Origin: JAWWOL01 sp963797535 | GTDB lineage: Bacteria > Actinomycetota > Actinomycetes > JAWWOL01 | Direction of reading: 5' to 3' | DNA length: 64,000 bases | NCBI GenBank assembly: GCA_963797535.1 | Contig: CAWCPQ010000001.1 | Location: 1,798,001 to 1,862,000, forward strand | In this document: piece after piece, positions 11,938 through 20,313 of the stretch | How positions within the stretch are numbered: the first letter of the stretch is position 1 | Layout: each line of letters begins with the position of its first letter | The notes under the pieces: model-generated | Database searches by the model: none | Seen by the model: only the letters and a program-made list of their open reading frames with translations | Told to the model about the DNA's origin: nothing | Translations under genes and position numbers: made by a program

Positions 11938-11942
11938 GTCGA

Positions 11943-12674
11943 TCATGAGGTCAGGAGCACCTCGTAGCCGCGGTGGAACCGGGCGATCACGTGCGGCGGG
12001 AGGATCGCGGCTCCGTCCGGCTCCGGACCGAGTGGCTCGATCTGACTCACGAACCGAGCCAGTGCACGCCGTTTCGCCGCGACGGCGCACGGCGCAAGAT
12101 CGACGACGGCTGCGCGGTGCCACGGGACACGAGGATCGTCGATGTGCGCCCAGTGCCACGCCCACACCGGGTACTCCAGCAAGGTTGCCTTCACCCCGGT
12201 GCAGGCAATGGCGGCGGCCCTACCGACGCTCTCGTGGTCAGGGTGACCATCGCGTCGCCAGGTGGCAAAGACGTGGTCGCCCGCCCGGACGATGCCAGCC
12301 AGAGCTGCCGCGACGGTGGTCTCCCACGTGGCCACGTCCCCGTCCGGCACTCCGAGACGGTGCCTCACCGTGCCCGGCAACCCCAGGTCGGCGAGGGCTG
12401 ACAGGGACTCCGCCGTACGCCTGCGGCCCAAGCCGGTGTCGTTGCGGCCGGGGTGAGAGGCCTCGCCGTCGGTCACCGCCACAACGATGACGGGCACATC
12501 ACGATCGGCCAGCAGAGCGAGGGTCCCACCTGCACCGAGTACCTCGTCGTCGGGGTGCGGGGCTACCACGACGGCTCGGCGAATCGCGGCTGGATCGAAT
12601 CGGGGCCAGGTGCCGGGCGCGGGCCAGGCGGCCCACAGCTGCTCCGGCGTACCAGGGCCCTCGATCCGGGTCAC
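11943..12674 (-). CDS. PIG-L family deacetylase
   Basis: 243 residues starting at ATG 12674, which overlaps the stop of the upstream acyl-CoA dehydrogenase-like gene (ATGA). The zinc-binding PIG-L motif APHPDDE is at residues about 37-43 and the third ligand region DGHPDHE near residue 142. These metalloenzymes remove N-acetyl groups from N-acetylglucosamine-type sugars (MshB, Mca, teicoplanin deacetylase). No signal peptide, so it is cytoplasmic. Its place as last gene of an operon with a GT2 glycosyltransferase suggests work on a small glycoconjugate rather than mycothiol, but the substrate is not deducible. Confidence 0.9.
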   Translation of the reverse strand: MTRIEGPGTPEQLWAAWPAPGTWPRFDPAAIRRAVVVAPHPDDEVLGAGGTLALLADRDVPVIVVAVTDGEASHPGRNDTGLGRRRTAESLSALADLGLPGTVRHRLGVPDGDVATWETTVAAALAGIVRAGDHVFATWRRDGHPDHESVGRAAAIACTGVKATLLEYPVWAWHWAHIDDPRVPWHRAAVVDLAPCAVAAKRRALARFVSQIEPLGPEPDGAAILPPHVIARFHRGYEVLLTS

Positions 12675-13597
12675 CAGGTCGAGCCGTTCTTGGCGACGTC
12701 GCGGCCGATCACCTCGAGGTCACGCTCGCCGTGGTGCTGACGGATGTAGACCGTCAGGTCGGCGACCCGCACCGCGTGATCCGGGTCGTGGCACAACGGC
12801 CCCGCGCCCAGGGCTCGGCCGACCCGATCCATCACCTCTGCGGCAGTGTCAGCCACCAGCGCCCGCAGCCGCTGGGCGGTCGGCTCGGCCGTGCCCTTCG
12901 TGTCGTACGGGTCGACATCCACGGCCGTTGCGGCCGCATCGAGCATCGTGGCTGCCGTATTCAGCAGGACGTCGATCGCACCCAGGTGGACGAGCGCGGG
13001 GCTGCCGAGGTCTGTGTCCTTCGCGGCGTTGGCCAGGGTACGAGCAACGCCGACAGCGCCGCCGTACCAACAGGCGGCGACCCCCATACCGCCGAACCAG
13101 AAGCCCGGCCGGTCGACATAGCTCCCCGGAGCCCCGACCGGCTCGGCAGGGGCATTGTCGAAGCTCACGTCGAGGCTGTCGCTCGCCGCCATGCCGACCG
13201 CGTGCCAGGTTCCCGCGACCGGGGTAAGCCCTGGCGACGTCGTTCGCACCGAGAACAACCGGGTGCCGTCCTCGGCGTCGGCCACGACGAGGGCGGCATC
13301 GACCGTCGAAGCGCCCGAGCAGTAGGGCATCCGGCCGCGGATGCGCCATCCGTGCGCGGTCAGCAGCGCGCTCAGCCGCTGTCCCGGCGGCCGCGCCGCC
13401 CACACCGCCCAGCGTTCATCGGGACCGGGATGCTGGCCGCCCAGCTCGGCCAGGATGGCTCGTGCGTCAGCGTCGCCCTCCGCGAGTCGTGCGGCCACAA
13501 GATCGTGGGCGGCCAGCGTCGCGAACGCTGCCCAGCGCTCATGGGTGCGACCCGACCCCGGCAGCGGCAGGTCGGATGGGAGCCGGCCCGACCTCAA
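12671..13597 (-). CDS. Acyl-CoA dehydrogenase-like flavoprotein
   Basis: About 308 residues if translation starts at TTG 13597, which overlaps the stop of the Rieske gene (TTGA); the longer open frame lies inside that gene and looks like shadow sequence. The middle beta domain (TWHAVGMAASDSLDVSF) and helical C-terminal domain (DLTVYIRQHHGERDLE) match the acyl-CoA dehydrogenase fold. The N-terminal helical domain appears short, so the family's usual 370-390 residues are not reached. The usual catalytic glutamate cannot be placed confidently. Proteins of this type are known next to PIG-L and GT2 genes in many bacteria, where their substrate is not established. Either a divergent member or one whose start is misread here. 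Confidence 0.75.
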   Translation of the reverse strand: MRSGRLPSDLPLPGSGRTHERWAAFATLAAHDLVAARLAEGDADARAILAELGGQHPGPDERWAVWAARPPGQRLSALLTAHGWRIRGRMPYCSGASTVDAALVVADAEDGTRLFSVRTTSPGLTPVAGTWHAVGMAASDSLDVSFDNAPAEPVGAPGSYVDRPGFWFGGMGVAACWYGGAVGVARTLANAAKDTDLGSPALVHLGAIDVLLNTAATMLDAAATAVDVDPYDTKGTAEPTAQRLRALVADTAAEVMDRVGRALGAGPLCHDPDHAVRVADLTVYIRQHHGERDLEVIGRDVAKNGSTW

Positions 13598-14460
13598 CCG
13601 GCCCCATCGAGAAGCACCTTGAGCCGGCCGTTGTCGACCTTGCTGCGGAAGACGGGCTGCGGGGCCGTGGCCGGGCCATGGACGACGGCACCGTCCCGAA
13701 GCCGGAAAGTGCTGCCGTGCCACGGACAGACGACACAGTTCTCACCGCCCTGAACCGTCAGGTCACCTTGCGCCAACGGGCCGTCGAGGTGCGCGCACCG
13801 GTTTGCGAGGACATCGGCGCTGTCGCCGTGCCGGACAACGAGCAGGTTGACGTCGCCGAGTCGCCGGGTAGTGGGCGTGCCCTCCGGGAGGTCGTCGAAG
13901 GAACCGGCGTCGTGCCAACCAGGCTTGACCAGGTGAGGTACGAACTCAGCGTGGTTGACGCCGGCCGCCTGACGGTAGGCGAGGTGGCCGCCGAGATAGC
14001 TGCCGAGCCCGGCCGTCGCCAGACCCGCCCAGCCGAGCATGCGGCCAGCGCCTCGGTGCCCCGATCGCCTGGCCACCAAGGAAAGGAGATACAGCGTGCC
14101 GGCCGTGGCATTCGAAGCGGCATGGACAAGCCCGACCCGTTGCTGCTGCTCGTGCAGGTCCGTCCAGTCGGTCCAGCCCGTGGCCACAGCGGGCACCAGA
14201 CCCAGCAGGCCGACGGCGATCAGCTGGTCCGGCGCGGTTCCCGTTCCGGGCAGGGCGTCGAGCACTGCGGCAGAGGTCCAGGCACCGACCGGGACCTGAA
14301 CCAGCACGGGGTGCAGCGGGTGGCCCAGCCAGACGCCGTGCAGCAAATCCTTGACCCACGTGGGCCGGACCACCTTGCCGAAAGCCGTGGTGAGGGTGCG
14401 TGCCAGCGGGTCGAGCGCAGAAAGTTCCTCGACCCTGTCCAATGCGGTCAGCTGCGGCAT
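13594..14460 (-). CDS. DUF2231 membrane protein fused to a Rieske [2Fe-2S] domain
   Basis: 288 residues from ATG 14460. Residues about 35-175 form a DUF2231-type membrane region with four helices, beginning with the typical LHGVWLGHPLHPVLVQVPVG and including AVGLLGLVPAVATGW. Residues about 190-288 are a Rieske ferredoxin domain with the cluster ligands CAHLDG and CPWHGSTF. The domain would face the cytoplasm or membrane surface and pass electrons one at a time. It sits between the glycosyltransferase and the acyl-CoA dehydrogenase-like gene with 28 bases upstream and an overlap downstream, suggesting a redox step in that pathway. Fusions of this kind occur in actinobacteria; the electron partner is unknown. 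Confidence 0.88.
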   Translation of the reverse strand: MPQLTALDRVEELSALDPLARTLTTAFGKVVRPTWVKDLLHGVWLGHPLHPVLVQVPVGAWTSAAVLDALPGTGTAPDQLIAVGLLGLVPAVATGWTDWTDLHEQQQRVGLVHAASNATAGTLYLLSLVARRSGHRGAGRMLGWAGLATAGLGSYLGGHLAYRQAAGVNHAEFVPHLVKPGWHDAGSFDDLPEGTPTTRRLGDVNLLVVRHGDSADVLANRCAHLDGPLAQGDLTVQGGENCVVCPWHGSTFRLRDGAVVHGPATAPQPVFRSKVDNGRLKVLLDGAG

Positions 14461-14488
14461 GGCTCAGTCCTGCCCTCCCAACGGCTTG

Positions 14489-15328
14489 CTACGCCTCGAC
14501 GAGGGATGCTGGCAGGAACCTCTGCAAAGTCTCGGCGAATCCCGAGGGCGCCCGGCCGTCAGCTCGCGCAGAAGTCCGGACCGGCAAATCGGTTGCCCAC
14601 GCGATCACGGCTCCTGCCTCTCGAGCCGCACGCACCAGCGACACGTCCTCGTCACGCGCGACAGGCGGAAACCCACCGATCCGCTGGTAAGTCGTGGCAC
14701 GGATGCCGAGGTTCGCACCGTGCACGTGACCGTGGCCGTCGGGCTCGAGCTGCAGCGCGTAGGAGTCCTCGTACGACCTGCGCCGCTCGGCGCCCCACCC
14801 GGTCCAGGACGCGACGACAACTGTGCCGGCCACGACGTCCGCACCGGAACTCGCATGCCGCAGCTGGCGGCTCAACCAATGTCGGCTCACCGTGGAATCC
14901 GCGTCCGTGGTGGCCAGCCACAGATCCCTGCTTCCGTTATGTGCCAACAAGTGTGCGGCACCCACCCCCCTGGCGACACCGACCGAGCCCGCCTCGATGC
15001 TCACGGTGGTGACCTGCACCTTGCTGCGCGCCACGACGGCTGCCGAGTCGTCGCGGCAGCTGTCCAGCACCACAACCACTGTTGTCGGTCGGCCGGATTC
15101 TCTGGCGGCCAGCTCGACGGACTCCAGGCACGCGGGCAGGTGAGCCGCCTCGTCCCGCGCCGGGATGATCACTCCGACGGTCAAACTGGAAGCGTGCGCT
15201 GACCGCGAAATGTCGTGCTCCCAACGGTTGCAGGGCCGGGTCGACGTCCCTGTGCCCGCGAACGGCTCCCCTACACACGTCAGCGCACGCCCGGTTGACG
15301 ACGTTGCCGGCCATCGACGCGGCCTCAA
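14489..15328 (-). CDS. Family 2 glycosyltransferase (start uncertain)
   Basis: The conserved GT2 domain begins near residue 50 (VGVIIPARDEAAHLPACLES). It contains the nucleotide-sugar metal motif as TDADS (near residue 145) and an acceptor-side RDEDVSL motif near the C-terminus. It uses an activated sugar and lacks membrane helices, so it acts in the cytoplasm. No in-frame ATG exists: the frame opens at TTG 15328, but the first 48 residues look non-homologous, and a TTG at about 15186 or GTG at about 15174 would start just at the domain. First gene of the operon with the DUF2231-Rieske, acyl-CoA dehydrogenase-like and PIG-L genes. Confidence 0.85.
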   Translation of the reverse strand: MRPRRWPATSSTGRALTCVGEPFAGTGTSTRPCNRWEHDISRSAHASSLTVGVIIPARDEAAHLPACLESVELAARESGRPTTVVVVLDSCRDDSAAVVARSKVQVTTVSIEAGSVGVARGVGAAHLLAHNGSRDLWLATTDADSTVSRHWLSRQLRHASSGADVVAGTVVVASWTGWGAERRRSYEDSYALQLEPDGHGHVHGANLGIRATTYQRIGGFPPVARDEDVSLVRAAREAGAVIAWATDLPVRTSARADGRAPSGFAETLQRFLPASLVEA

Positions 15329-15376
15329 TCAAGGGCGCGCACGTTCCTGATCGACACTTGCGGGTAAGCCGCGACC

Positions 15377-15619
15377 ATGAGCAATCCCACCGGAGCGGCG
15401 GATGAGGCCGGGATGCAGAAGCGGGTTCGCGACCTGGCAGCCCTTGTCGCCGACACCGAGGACGAGGTGGCACGGGTCCACGACAACCTCGCCGAGGGGC
15501 CGAGCCGTCTCTCCGAATCGGCTCGGGCCATGGCAGCACAGGCAAGGCAGTTCGCGGCACATGAACGAACTGTTGCTGGCGAGCCAGCGGAACCAGATTC
15601 TGCTCACGAGCACGCGTGA
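15377..15619 (+). CDS. Small charged helical protein
   Basis: 80 residues from ATG 15377, divergent from the glycosyltransferase gene. It is predicted to be one long amphipathic helix (RVRDLAALVADTEDEVARVH) with an acidic end, no cysteine, no membrane segment and no signal peptide. Similar short Asp/Glu/Ala-rich proteins occur in actinobacteria near stress-related genes, which would suit the small DNA- or RNA-binding-like reading frame and PP2C phosphatase that follow. Codon usage (GC at third positions) supports coding. Function unknown. Confidence 0.6.
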   Translation: MSNPTGAADEAGMQKRVRDLAALVADTEDEVARVHDNLAEGPSRLSESARAMAAQARQFAAHERTVAGEPAEPDSAHEHA

Positions 15620-15633
15620 TCGGTTACCGACTC

Positions 15634-15800
15634 ATGGTAGGGAAATGACGCGACGTCGGCCGCGCGTAAACGGACCGGCAGCGACCAGCCGACGACGCGT
15701 GCCGAACTGTACGAGCAAGCAAAGCGGCTGAACATTCGGGGCCGGTCGAAGATGGGCCGCTCCGAACTTGAGCACGCCATGGACGGCCGAACGAAGGTGC
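15634..15800 (+). pseudogene. Rho N-terminal-like small protein, frame broken near its start
   Basis: From ATG 15634 the frame stops after four codons, but removing one A from the AAA at 15643-15645 opens MVGND... and then a clear Rho_N-like/SAP-like helix pair: TRAELYEQAKRLNIRGRSK then MGRSELEHAM (15695-15781). Small proteins with this motif are common in actinobacteria. The same frame runs without a stop into the PP2C gene, so the end is not defined; 15800 is a guess. Either a separate small gene with two indels, or an N-terminal extension of the phosphatase. The motif itself is convincing; the gene model is not. Confidence 0.45.
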
Positions 15801-15880
15801 TGCTCCACCCGTACGCCGCGTGGACGCCTCGACAAGATCGGGACATACTCTGCTCCCGACGGTGTCGACGATGGAGGAGC

Positions 15881-17602
15881 ATGGCGGGGCAGATCGCTCG
15901 CGACAACCCCGCCAGCAGCCGCGTCCGGAGGGCACACAAAGGGCCTGCAACCGTCGGGCCCGAGTCCCATGGCGAGCGTCGTCGGTGGGCGCCGCAGGTC
16001 GTGGCGGTCGTTGCCCTCGGCCTGTTGGTGACCGCTGCGGTGTCGACAGTGTCCTGGACGATCGACCGTCGAAACGAGCATCGGCTTCTGCAGGTGCAGA
16101 CGAGCCAGGCTGCTGCGGTGATCGCCTCCTCCGCCCTCGCCCTGACCGACCCGCTCCGAGCGGCTGCGGAGGTCGCAGCAGGGACCGACGGGGACGCAGC
16201 GCACTTCCGCACGGCGGTCTCCTCCCTGACGGGCAAGGGCGCCCCGTTCGCTGCGGTCGAGCTGTGGCAGGCCCATGACGGAGCCGCCCCGACGCGGGTC
16301 ACGAGCGTCGGCGCGGACACGGTCCTCACCCCCACGTCGCCGCAGGCGGCCGCCCTCATCAAGCAGGCGCAGAGCAGCCCCACCTTCCTCGTGACACCGA
16401 TCGGCACCGCGGGCGTGCAACGGGTCGGTTACCTCGTGCCGACCGCCCACGACCGACGCTTCCTCGTGTACGCCGAACGGGCGATCCCGCCCAACCGGCA
16501 GGTGGAGGTAGAGCGCGGTTCTGCCTTCGCCGACCTGCACTTCGCCACCTACCTGGGCACCAGCACAGCAGCAGCCAATCTCGCCACCACCGACGTTGCA
16601 CCCTCGCGGCTGCCGCTGACCGGGCAGACGGCGAGGGAAGTCATCCCGTTCGGCAACTCCTCAATCACCCTGGTCACCGAAGCGAAAGGCCCGCTCGGCG
16701 GCAGCTTCGGCCGCGACCTGCCCTGGATCCTGCTGCTCGGCGGAATCCTGATCACTTGCGTGGCCGGCGCGACGACCTACCAACTGGTCAGCCGGCGCAG
16801 CGACGCCGAGCAGTCGGAACGGACGATCACCGACCTCTACGCCAAGCTCGATGCACAGTACGGCCAGCAACGGTCTATTGCCTACGGACTCCAGCAGGCG
16901 CTGCTGCCCGCGTACAACCCGGCGATCCGCGGCTTGCAGGTGGCCAGCCGCTACGCCGCGGGTGCCGAGGGTGTCGACATCGGCGGTGACTGGTACAGCT
17001 TGATCGCCTTGGACGACACCCGCTTCGGCTTCGTGGTGGGCGACGTGTCGGGCCGAGGAATCAGCGCCGCCACGGTCATGGCGCGACTTCGGTTCACCAT
17101 GCGTGCCTACCTGATCGAGGGCCACTCCCCCGACCATGTCCTGGAGATGTGCTCGCGCCAGCTCGACCTGGAGGTGGACGGTCACTTCGCCACCGTCATC
17201 GTCGGTGTCGGCGACACCGAAGCGCGAACCCTCACTCTCGCCAGCGCTGGTCACTTCGACCCGCTGCTGATCTCGGGTGACCACCCGGAGTTCGCACCGA
17301 CGAAGTCCGGGCTGCCGCTGGGGATCACGCCTTGCAGCTACGAGGCGACGACCATCGTCATGACGGAAGGCTCGACGTTCCTCGCGTTCACCGACGGGCT
17401 GGTCGAGCGCCGCGGGGAGAGCATCGACGTCGGCCTCGAACGACTCGCGGCCGCGGCAGCCGGACCAGTGCCCGACCTCGACCAGATGTTGTCGCACCTG
17501 CTCGACGAGCTCACCTCCGGGCAGGCCGAAGATGATGTCGCCATGCTGGCCTTTCGGTGGACATCCCCCAACAGCCCGCACACCCAGCCTCCCCTGGACT
17601 GA
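15881..17602 (+). CDS. Membrane PP2C (SpoIIE-type) serine phosphatase
   Basis: About 573 residues from ATG 15881; upstream in-frame codons carry a Rho_N-like stretch instead. Two membrane helices (VVAVVALGLLVTAAVSTV, near residue 40, and WILLLGGILITCVAGATTY, near residue 285) bracket an external sensor domain of the CHASE/Cache size. A coiled linker leads to a C-terminal PP2C domain with GGDWYSL, VVGDVSGRGISAA and FTDGLVERR as metal-site segments, ending in EDDVAML. SpoIIE-type phosphatases remove phosphate from anti-sigma-factor antagonists, so this is likely an envelope-stress input to an alternative sigma factor. No partner anti-sigma gene is in the window. Confidence 0.9.
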   Translation: MAGQIARDNPASSRVRRAHKGPATVGPESHGERRRWAPQVVAVVALGLLVTAAVSTVSWTIDRRNEHRLLQVQTSQAAAVIASSALALTDPLRAAAEVAAGTDGDAAHFRTAVSSLTGKGAPFAAVELWQAHDGAAPTRVTSVGADTVLTPTSPQAAALIKQAQSSPTFLVTPIGTAGVQRVGYLVPTAHDRRFLVYAERAIPPNRQVEVERGSAFADLHFATYLGTSTAAANLATTDVAPSRLPLTGQTAREVIPFGNSSITLVTEAKGPLGGSFGRDLPWILLLGGILITCVAGATTYQLVSRRSDAEQSERTITDLYAKLDAQYGQQRSIAYGLQQALLPAYNPAIRGLQVASRYAAGAEGVDIGGDWYSLIALDDTRFGFVVGDVSGRGISAATVMARLRFTMRAYLIEGHSPDHVLEMCSRQLDLEVDGHFATVIVGVGDTEARTLTLASAGHFDPLLISGDHPEFAPTKSGLPLGITPCSYEATTIVMTEGSTFLAFTDGLVERRGESIDVGLERLAAAAAGPVPDLDQMLSHLLDELTSGQAEDDVAMLAFRWTSPNSPHTQPPLD

Positions 17603-17672
17603 CGCCGGACCCGCTGGCCACGGCGGCCGGTCACGGCTGTGTGCGGTGGTGTACGACGGGTAGTGGGCCCTC

Positions 17673-18347
17673 ATGCCAGGCACGCGCAGACACTTGAGGG
17701 GCATCCTGTTCGACCTCGACGGCACGCTGGTCGACACGAGCTACCAGCACACCATCGCGTGGTCGCAGGCGTTCCGGGACGCCGGTCTGCGGGTCCCGAT
17801 GCGGGACATCCACCGTGCCATCGGGATGGGGGCCGACACCCTGCTCCCGCACCTGATCGGGCACGAGGACGCCGACATCCGCATCGGTCATGATCACTAC
17901 TACGCGCCCTATCTCGAGCAGGTGCAGCCATTTGAAGGAGCGGCGGAGCTGCTTCGGGCCTGCAGCCGCCTGGGCTTGACTGTCGCCCTCGTCACCAGTG
18001 CCGGCAGCAGCCAGCTCGAACGGATCCGCAAGGCGCTTCAGGCCGACGATGCCATCGATCACGCCACAACAGGGGACGACGTGCAAACCTCCAAGCCGGC
18101 GCCTGACCTGACAAACACCGCACTCCGCCGGGCGGCACTGCGCCCGGAGGACACGGTCATGGTCGGCGACACCAAATGGGACATCGAGTCCGCCGCGCAA
18201 GCCGGCGTCCCGTGCATCGCGGTGATGACCGGTGGCTGGGCCGCGGACGAGCTGCGGCTCGCCGGCGCCGCCGAGGTCTGGGACTCGCCGGCGCAGCTGC
18301 TCCACTCACTCCACGACAGCCTCATCGGCACACGTGCACAGGGCTAG
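17673..18347 (+). CDS. HAD-superfamily hydrolase (phosphoglycolate phosphatase-like)
   Basis: 224 residues. The nucleophile motif FDLDGTLVDT is at residues 13-22, motif II serine in VTSAGSS near residue 107, motif III lysine in SKPAPD near 141 and motif IV GDTKWDIE near 167, all in the standard order. The alpha-helical cap lies between motifs I and II, as in subfamily I phosphatases such as Gph. Cytoplasmic and monomer-sized. The substrate cannot be told from sequence. The stop overlaps the convergent S9 peptidase stop by a few bases. Confidence 0.92.
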   Translation: MPGTRRHLRGILFDLDGTLVDTSYQHTIAWSQAFRDAGLRVPMRDIHRAIGMGADTLLPHLIGHEDADIRIGHDHYYAPYLEQVQPFEGAAELLRACSRLGLTVALVTSAGSSQLERIRKALQADDAIDHATTGDDVQTSKPAPDLTNTALRRAALRPEDTVMVGDTKWDIESAAQAGVPCIAVMTGGWAADELRLAGAAEVWDSPAQLLHSLHDSLIGTRAQG

Positions 18348-20251
18348 AGCGTCCGGGCCCACCATTCCAGGATCGCGTCGAAGCGGGCCAGCCGGTGGCT
18401 CGGCAACCCCGACCGCGACAGCTCGTGCCCCTCTCCCGGGAAGATCAGCATCTCGGCCGGGGTTCCGTTGCGGCGCAGCTTGACGAACAGTCGCTGCGCC
18501 TGCTCGAGCGGGCAGCGCCAGTCCTGCTCCGAGTGGATGATCAGCACCGGCAGGTCGATCAGGTCCGCGTGGGCCAGCGGCGACTGGTCGATCAGCTTGT
18601 CCCGCTCTCGCCCGACGTAGATGTCGCCAAAGATCCAGCCGATGTCGCTCGTACCCTCGAAGCTGTCCCATGCCGTGAGCGCCCGTTCGACGATCGCCGC
18701 CTTGAATCTCGCCGACCGCTCGTGCGCCGCGAGCCACGCGGACATGTAACCGCCGTACGAACCACCCATCACGCCGACCCTCGAGCGGTCGAGGCCCGGC
18801 TCCTCCAGCGCCCGGTCGAGCAGGGCCATCAGGTCGGCCCGGTCGAGGTTGCCCATGTCGCCGATGATGGCGCGGCCATGTGCCTCGCCGTAGCCGGACG
18901 ATCCGCGTGGATTGCCCAGCACGACGGCATATCCGGCCGACGCGTAGACCTGAGCCTCGTCGAACAGGGTGTAGCCGAACTGCGTGAACGGGCCGCCGTG
19001 GATGACGAGAAGCACCGGGTGCGGGCCGTCGCCCTGCGGCCGGACCAGCCAGCCGTGTACGGGGTAACCGTCGGCGGACGTGCAGGTCAGCTCGTGCATC
19101 GGCAGAACAGTCGTGCCCTCTGTCAGTGCTGTGCCGAAACTGGTGCGCTGCTGCCACCCGTGGTCGGTGTGGACGTAGACCTCGCCCATGGACCCCGGTG
19201 TCGCGAGGACAGCGACGATCACGTCGCCAGCGACCGCGTACGACTTCACCTGCTGACCATGGGGAGTCAGCACCTCGGGCTCGCCGCCGTCGTACGGGAC
19301 CCGGACCAGCGCTACGGTTCCACGCCGCGCCGACACCGCCAACAGACCTCCCGGCGTCGCGGAAATGCTTGGCCCGCCTGCAGTCTCGGTCAGCTCGCAG
19401 GTCTCGCGGTCAGTCAGCCGCAGCGGCGCGGCTGCTGGCCGCACGGCGAAGATCCCCGGTGTGCGGCCGGCCTCGTCGAGCTCGTCCAGTCCCTGAACCA
19501 GGACGGTTCCGTCGGGGCTCTGTACGGCCTCGCCGGCAATCAGCTCCCCGGACGTCAGCGGGCGCAGCGCCCCGCCGTCAGCCGGCACGATGTAGACCTC
19601 GTTGGCAAGCGAGTCCTGCCGATCGTCGTGCGCCGGTGTCAGCAGCAGGCCGCTCCCGTCGGCGAGCCAGACCGGCGTGTGATGACCGAAGTCGTCTTTC
19701 GTGACCTGCACCGGCTCGGCGCCATCGGCGTGTGGTTCGAGCACCCACACCTGCTTGGGTCGGTCAACCATGAACCCGACCCCGTCGAAGCGATAGCGCA
19801 CGGTGGTGATCCGCCGCGGCGGCTCATGGCCGGCCGGCTTGGCATCCTTACCCTGTTCGTATCGCCCCGGCTCCGGAATCCTTGCTGCGTAAGCAATCCG
19901 AGTCGAGTCAGGTGACCAGACGGGCCGGTCAGCCCCCAACGGATGTTCGGGCAGAGGCCGTGGCTCACCACCATCGGCGGCCATCAGGAACAGCTGCGAC
20001 GGACTGTCCTCGCCGCCGCGCAGGAACGCGATCCAGCGACCGTCGGGCGACCAGGCCGGCTCGCTGTCCTTGTCCCCGAACGTCAGCTGGACCGGCTGGA
20101 CCGAGCCGGACAAGTCGACCCGCCACAGCTGCGACCGGTAGTCATCGGCCTCGAGGTCCGGTCTCGTCACCGCGAGGACGGCCCACCGACCGTCCGGCGA
20201 GAGCGTGGGAGCGCCGGGTACGCGTACAAGACCAAGGTCGCGAGGCAGCAT
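18344..20251 (-). CDS. S9-family peptidase (acylaminoacyl-peptidase-like)
   Basis: 635 residues from ATG 20251; the longer frame crosses the divergent promoter. Residues about 1-370 form a beta-propeller (repeats such as WSPDGRWIAFLRGG and WSPDSTRIAYAAR) that filters substrates by size. The C-terminal alpha/beta hydrolase domain has the oxyanion-loop HGGPFTQF, nucleophile GGSYGGYM, acid in HSEQDWRCP and base in GEGHEL. It trims short or N-acylated peptides in the cytoplasm; no signal peptide is present. One of three S9 enzymes in the window. About 60 bases separate it from the divergent secreted-protein gene. Confidence 0.93.
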   Translation of the reverse strand: MLPRDLGLVRVPGAPTLSPDGRWAVLAVTRPDLEADDYRSQLWRVDLSGSVQPVQLTFGDKDSEPAWSPDGRWIAFLRGGEDSPSQLFLMAADGGEPRPLPEHPLGADRPVWSPDSTRIAYAARIPEPGRYEQGKDAKPAGHEPPRRITTVRYRFDGVGFMVDRPKQVWVLEPHADGAEPVQVTKDDFGHHTPVWLADGSGLLLTPAHDDRQDSLANEVYIVPADGGALRPLTSGELIAGEAVQSPDGTVLVQGLDELDEAGRTPGIFAVRPAAAPLRLTDRETCELTETAGGPSISATPGGLLAVSARRGTVALVRVPYDGGEPEVLTPHGQQVKSYAVAGDVIVAVLATPGSMGEVYVHTDHGWQQRTSFGTALTEGTTVLPMHELTCTSADGYPVHGWLVRPQGDGPHPVLLVIHGGPFTQFGYTLFDEAQVYASAGYAVVLGNPRGSSGYGEAHGRAIIGDMGNLDRADLMALLDRALEEPGLDRSRVGVMGGSYGGYMSAWLAAHERSARFKAAIVERALTAWDSFEGTSDIGWIFGDIYVGRERDKLIDQSPLAHADLIDLPVLIIHSEQDWRCPLEQAQRLFVKLRRNGTPAEMLIFPGEGHELSRSGLPSHRLARFDAILEWWARTL

Positions 20252-20313
20252 AGGCTCGACCCTATGCCCGAATGGCTCTATCAGCAGCCCCCTCAGATGC
20301 CGATCACTGACGC

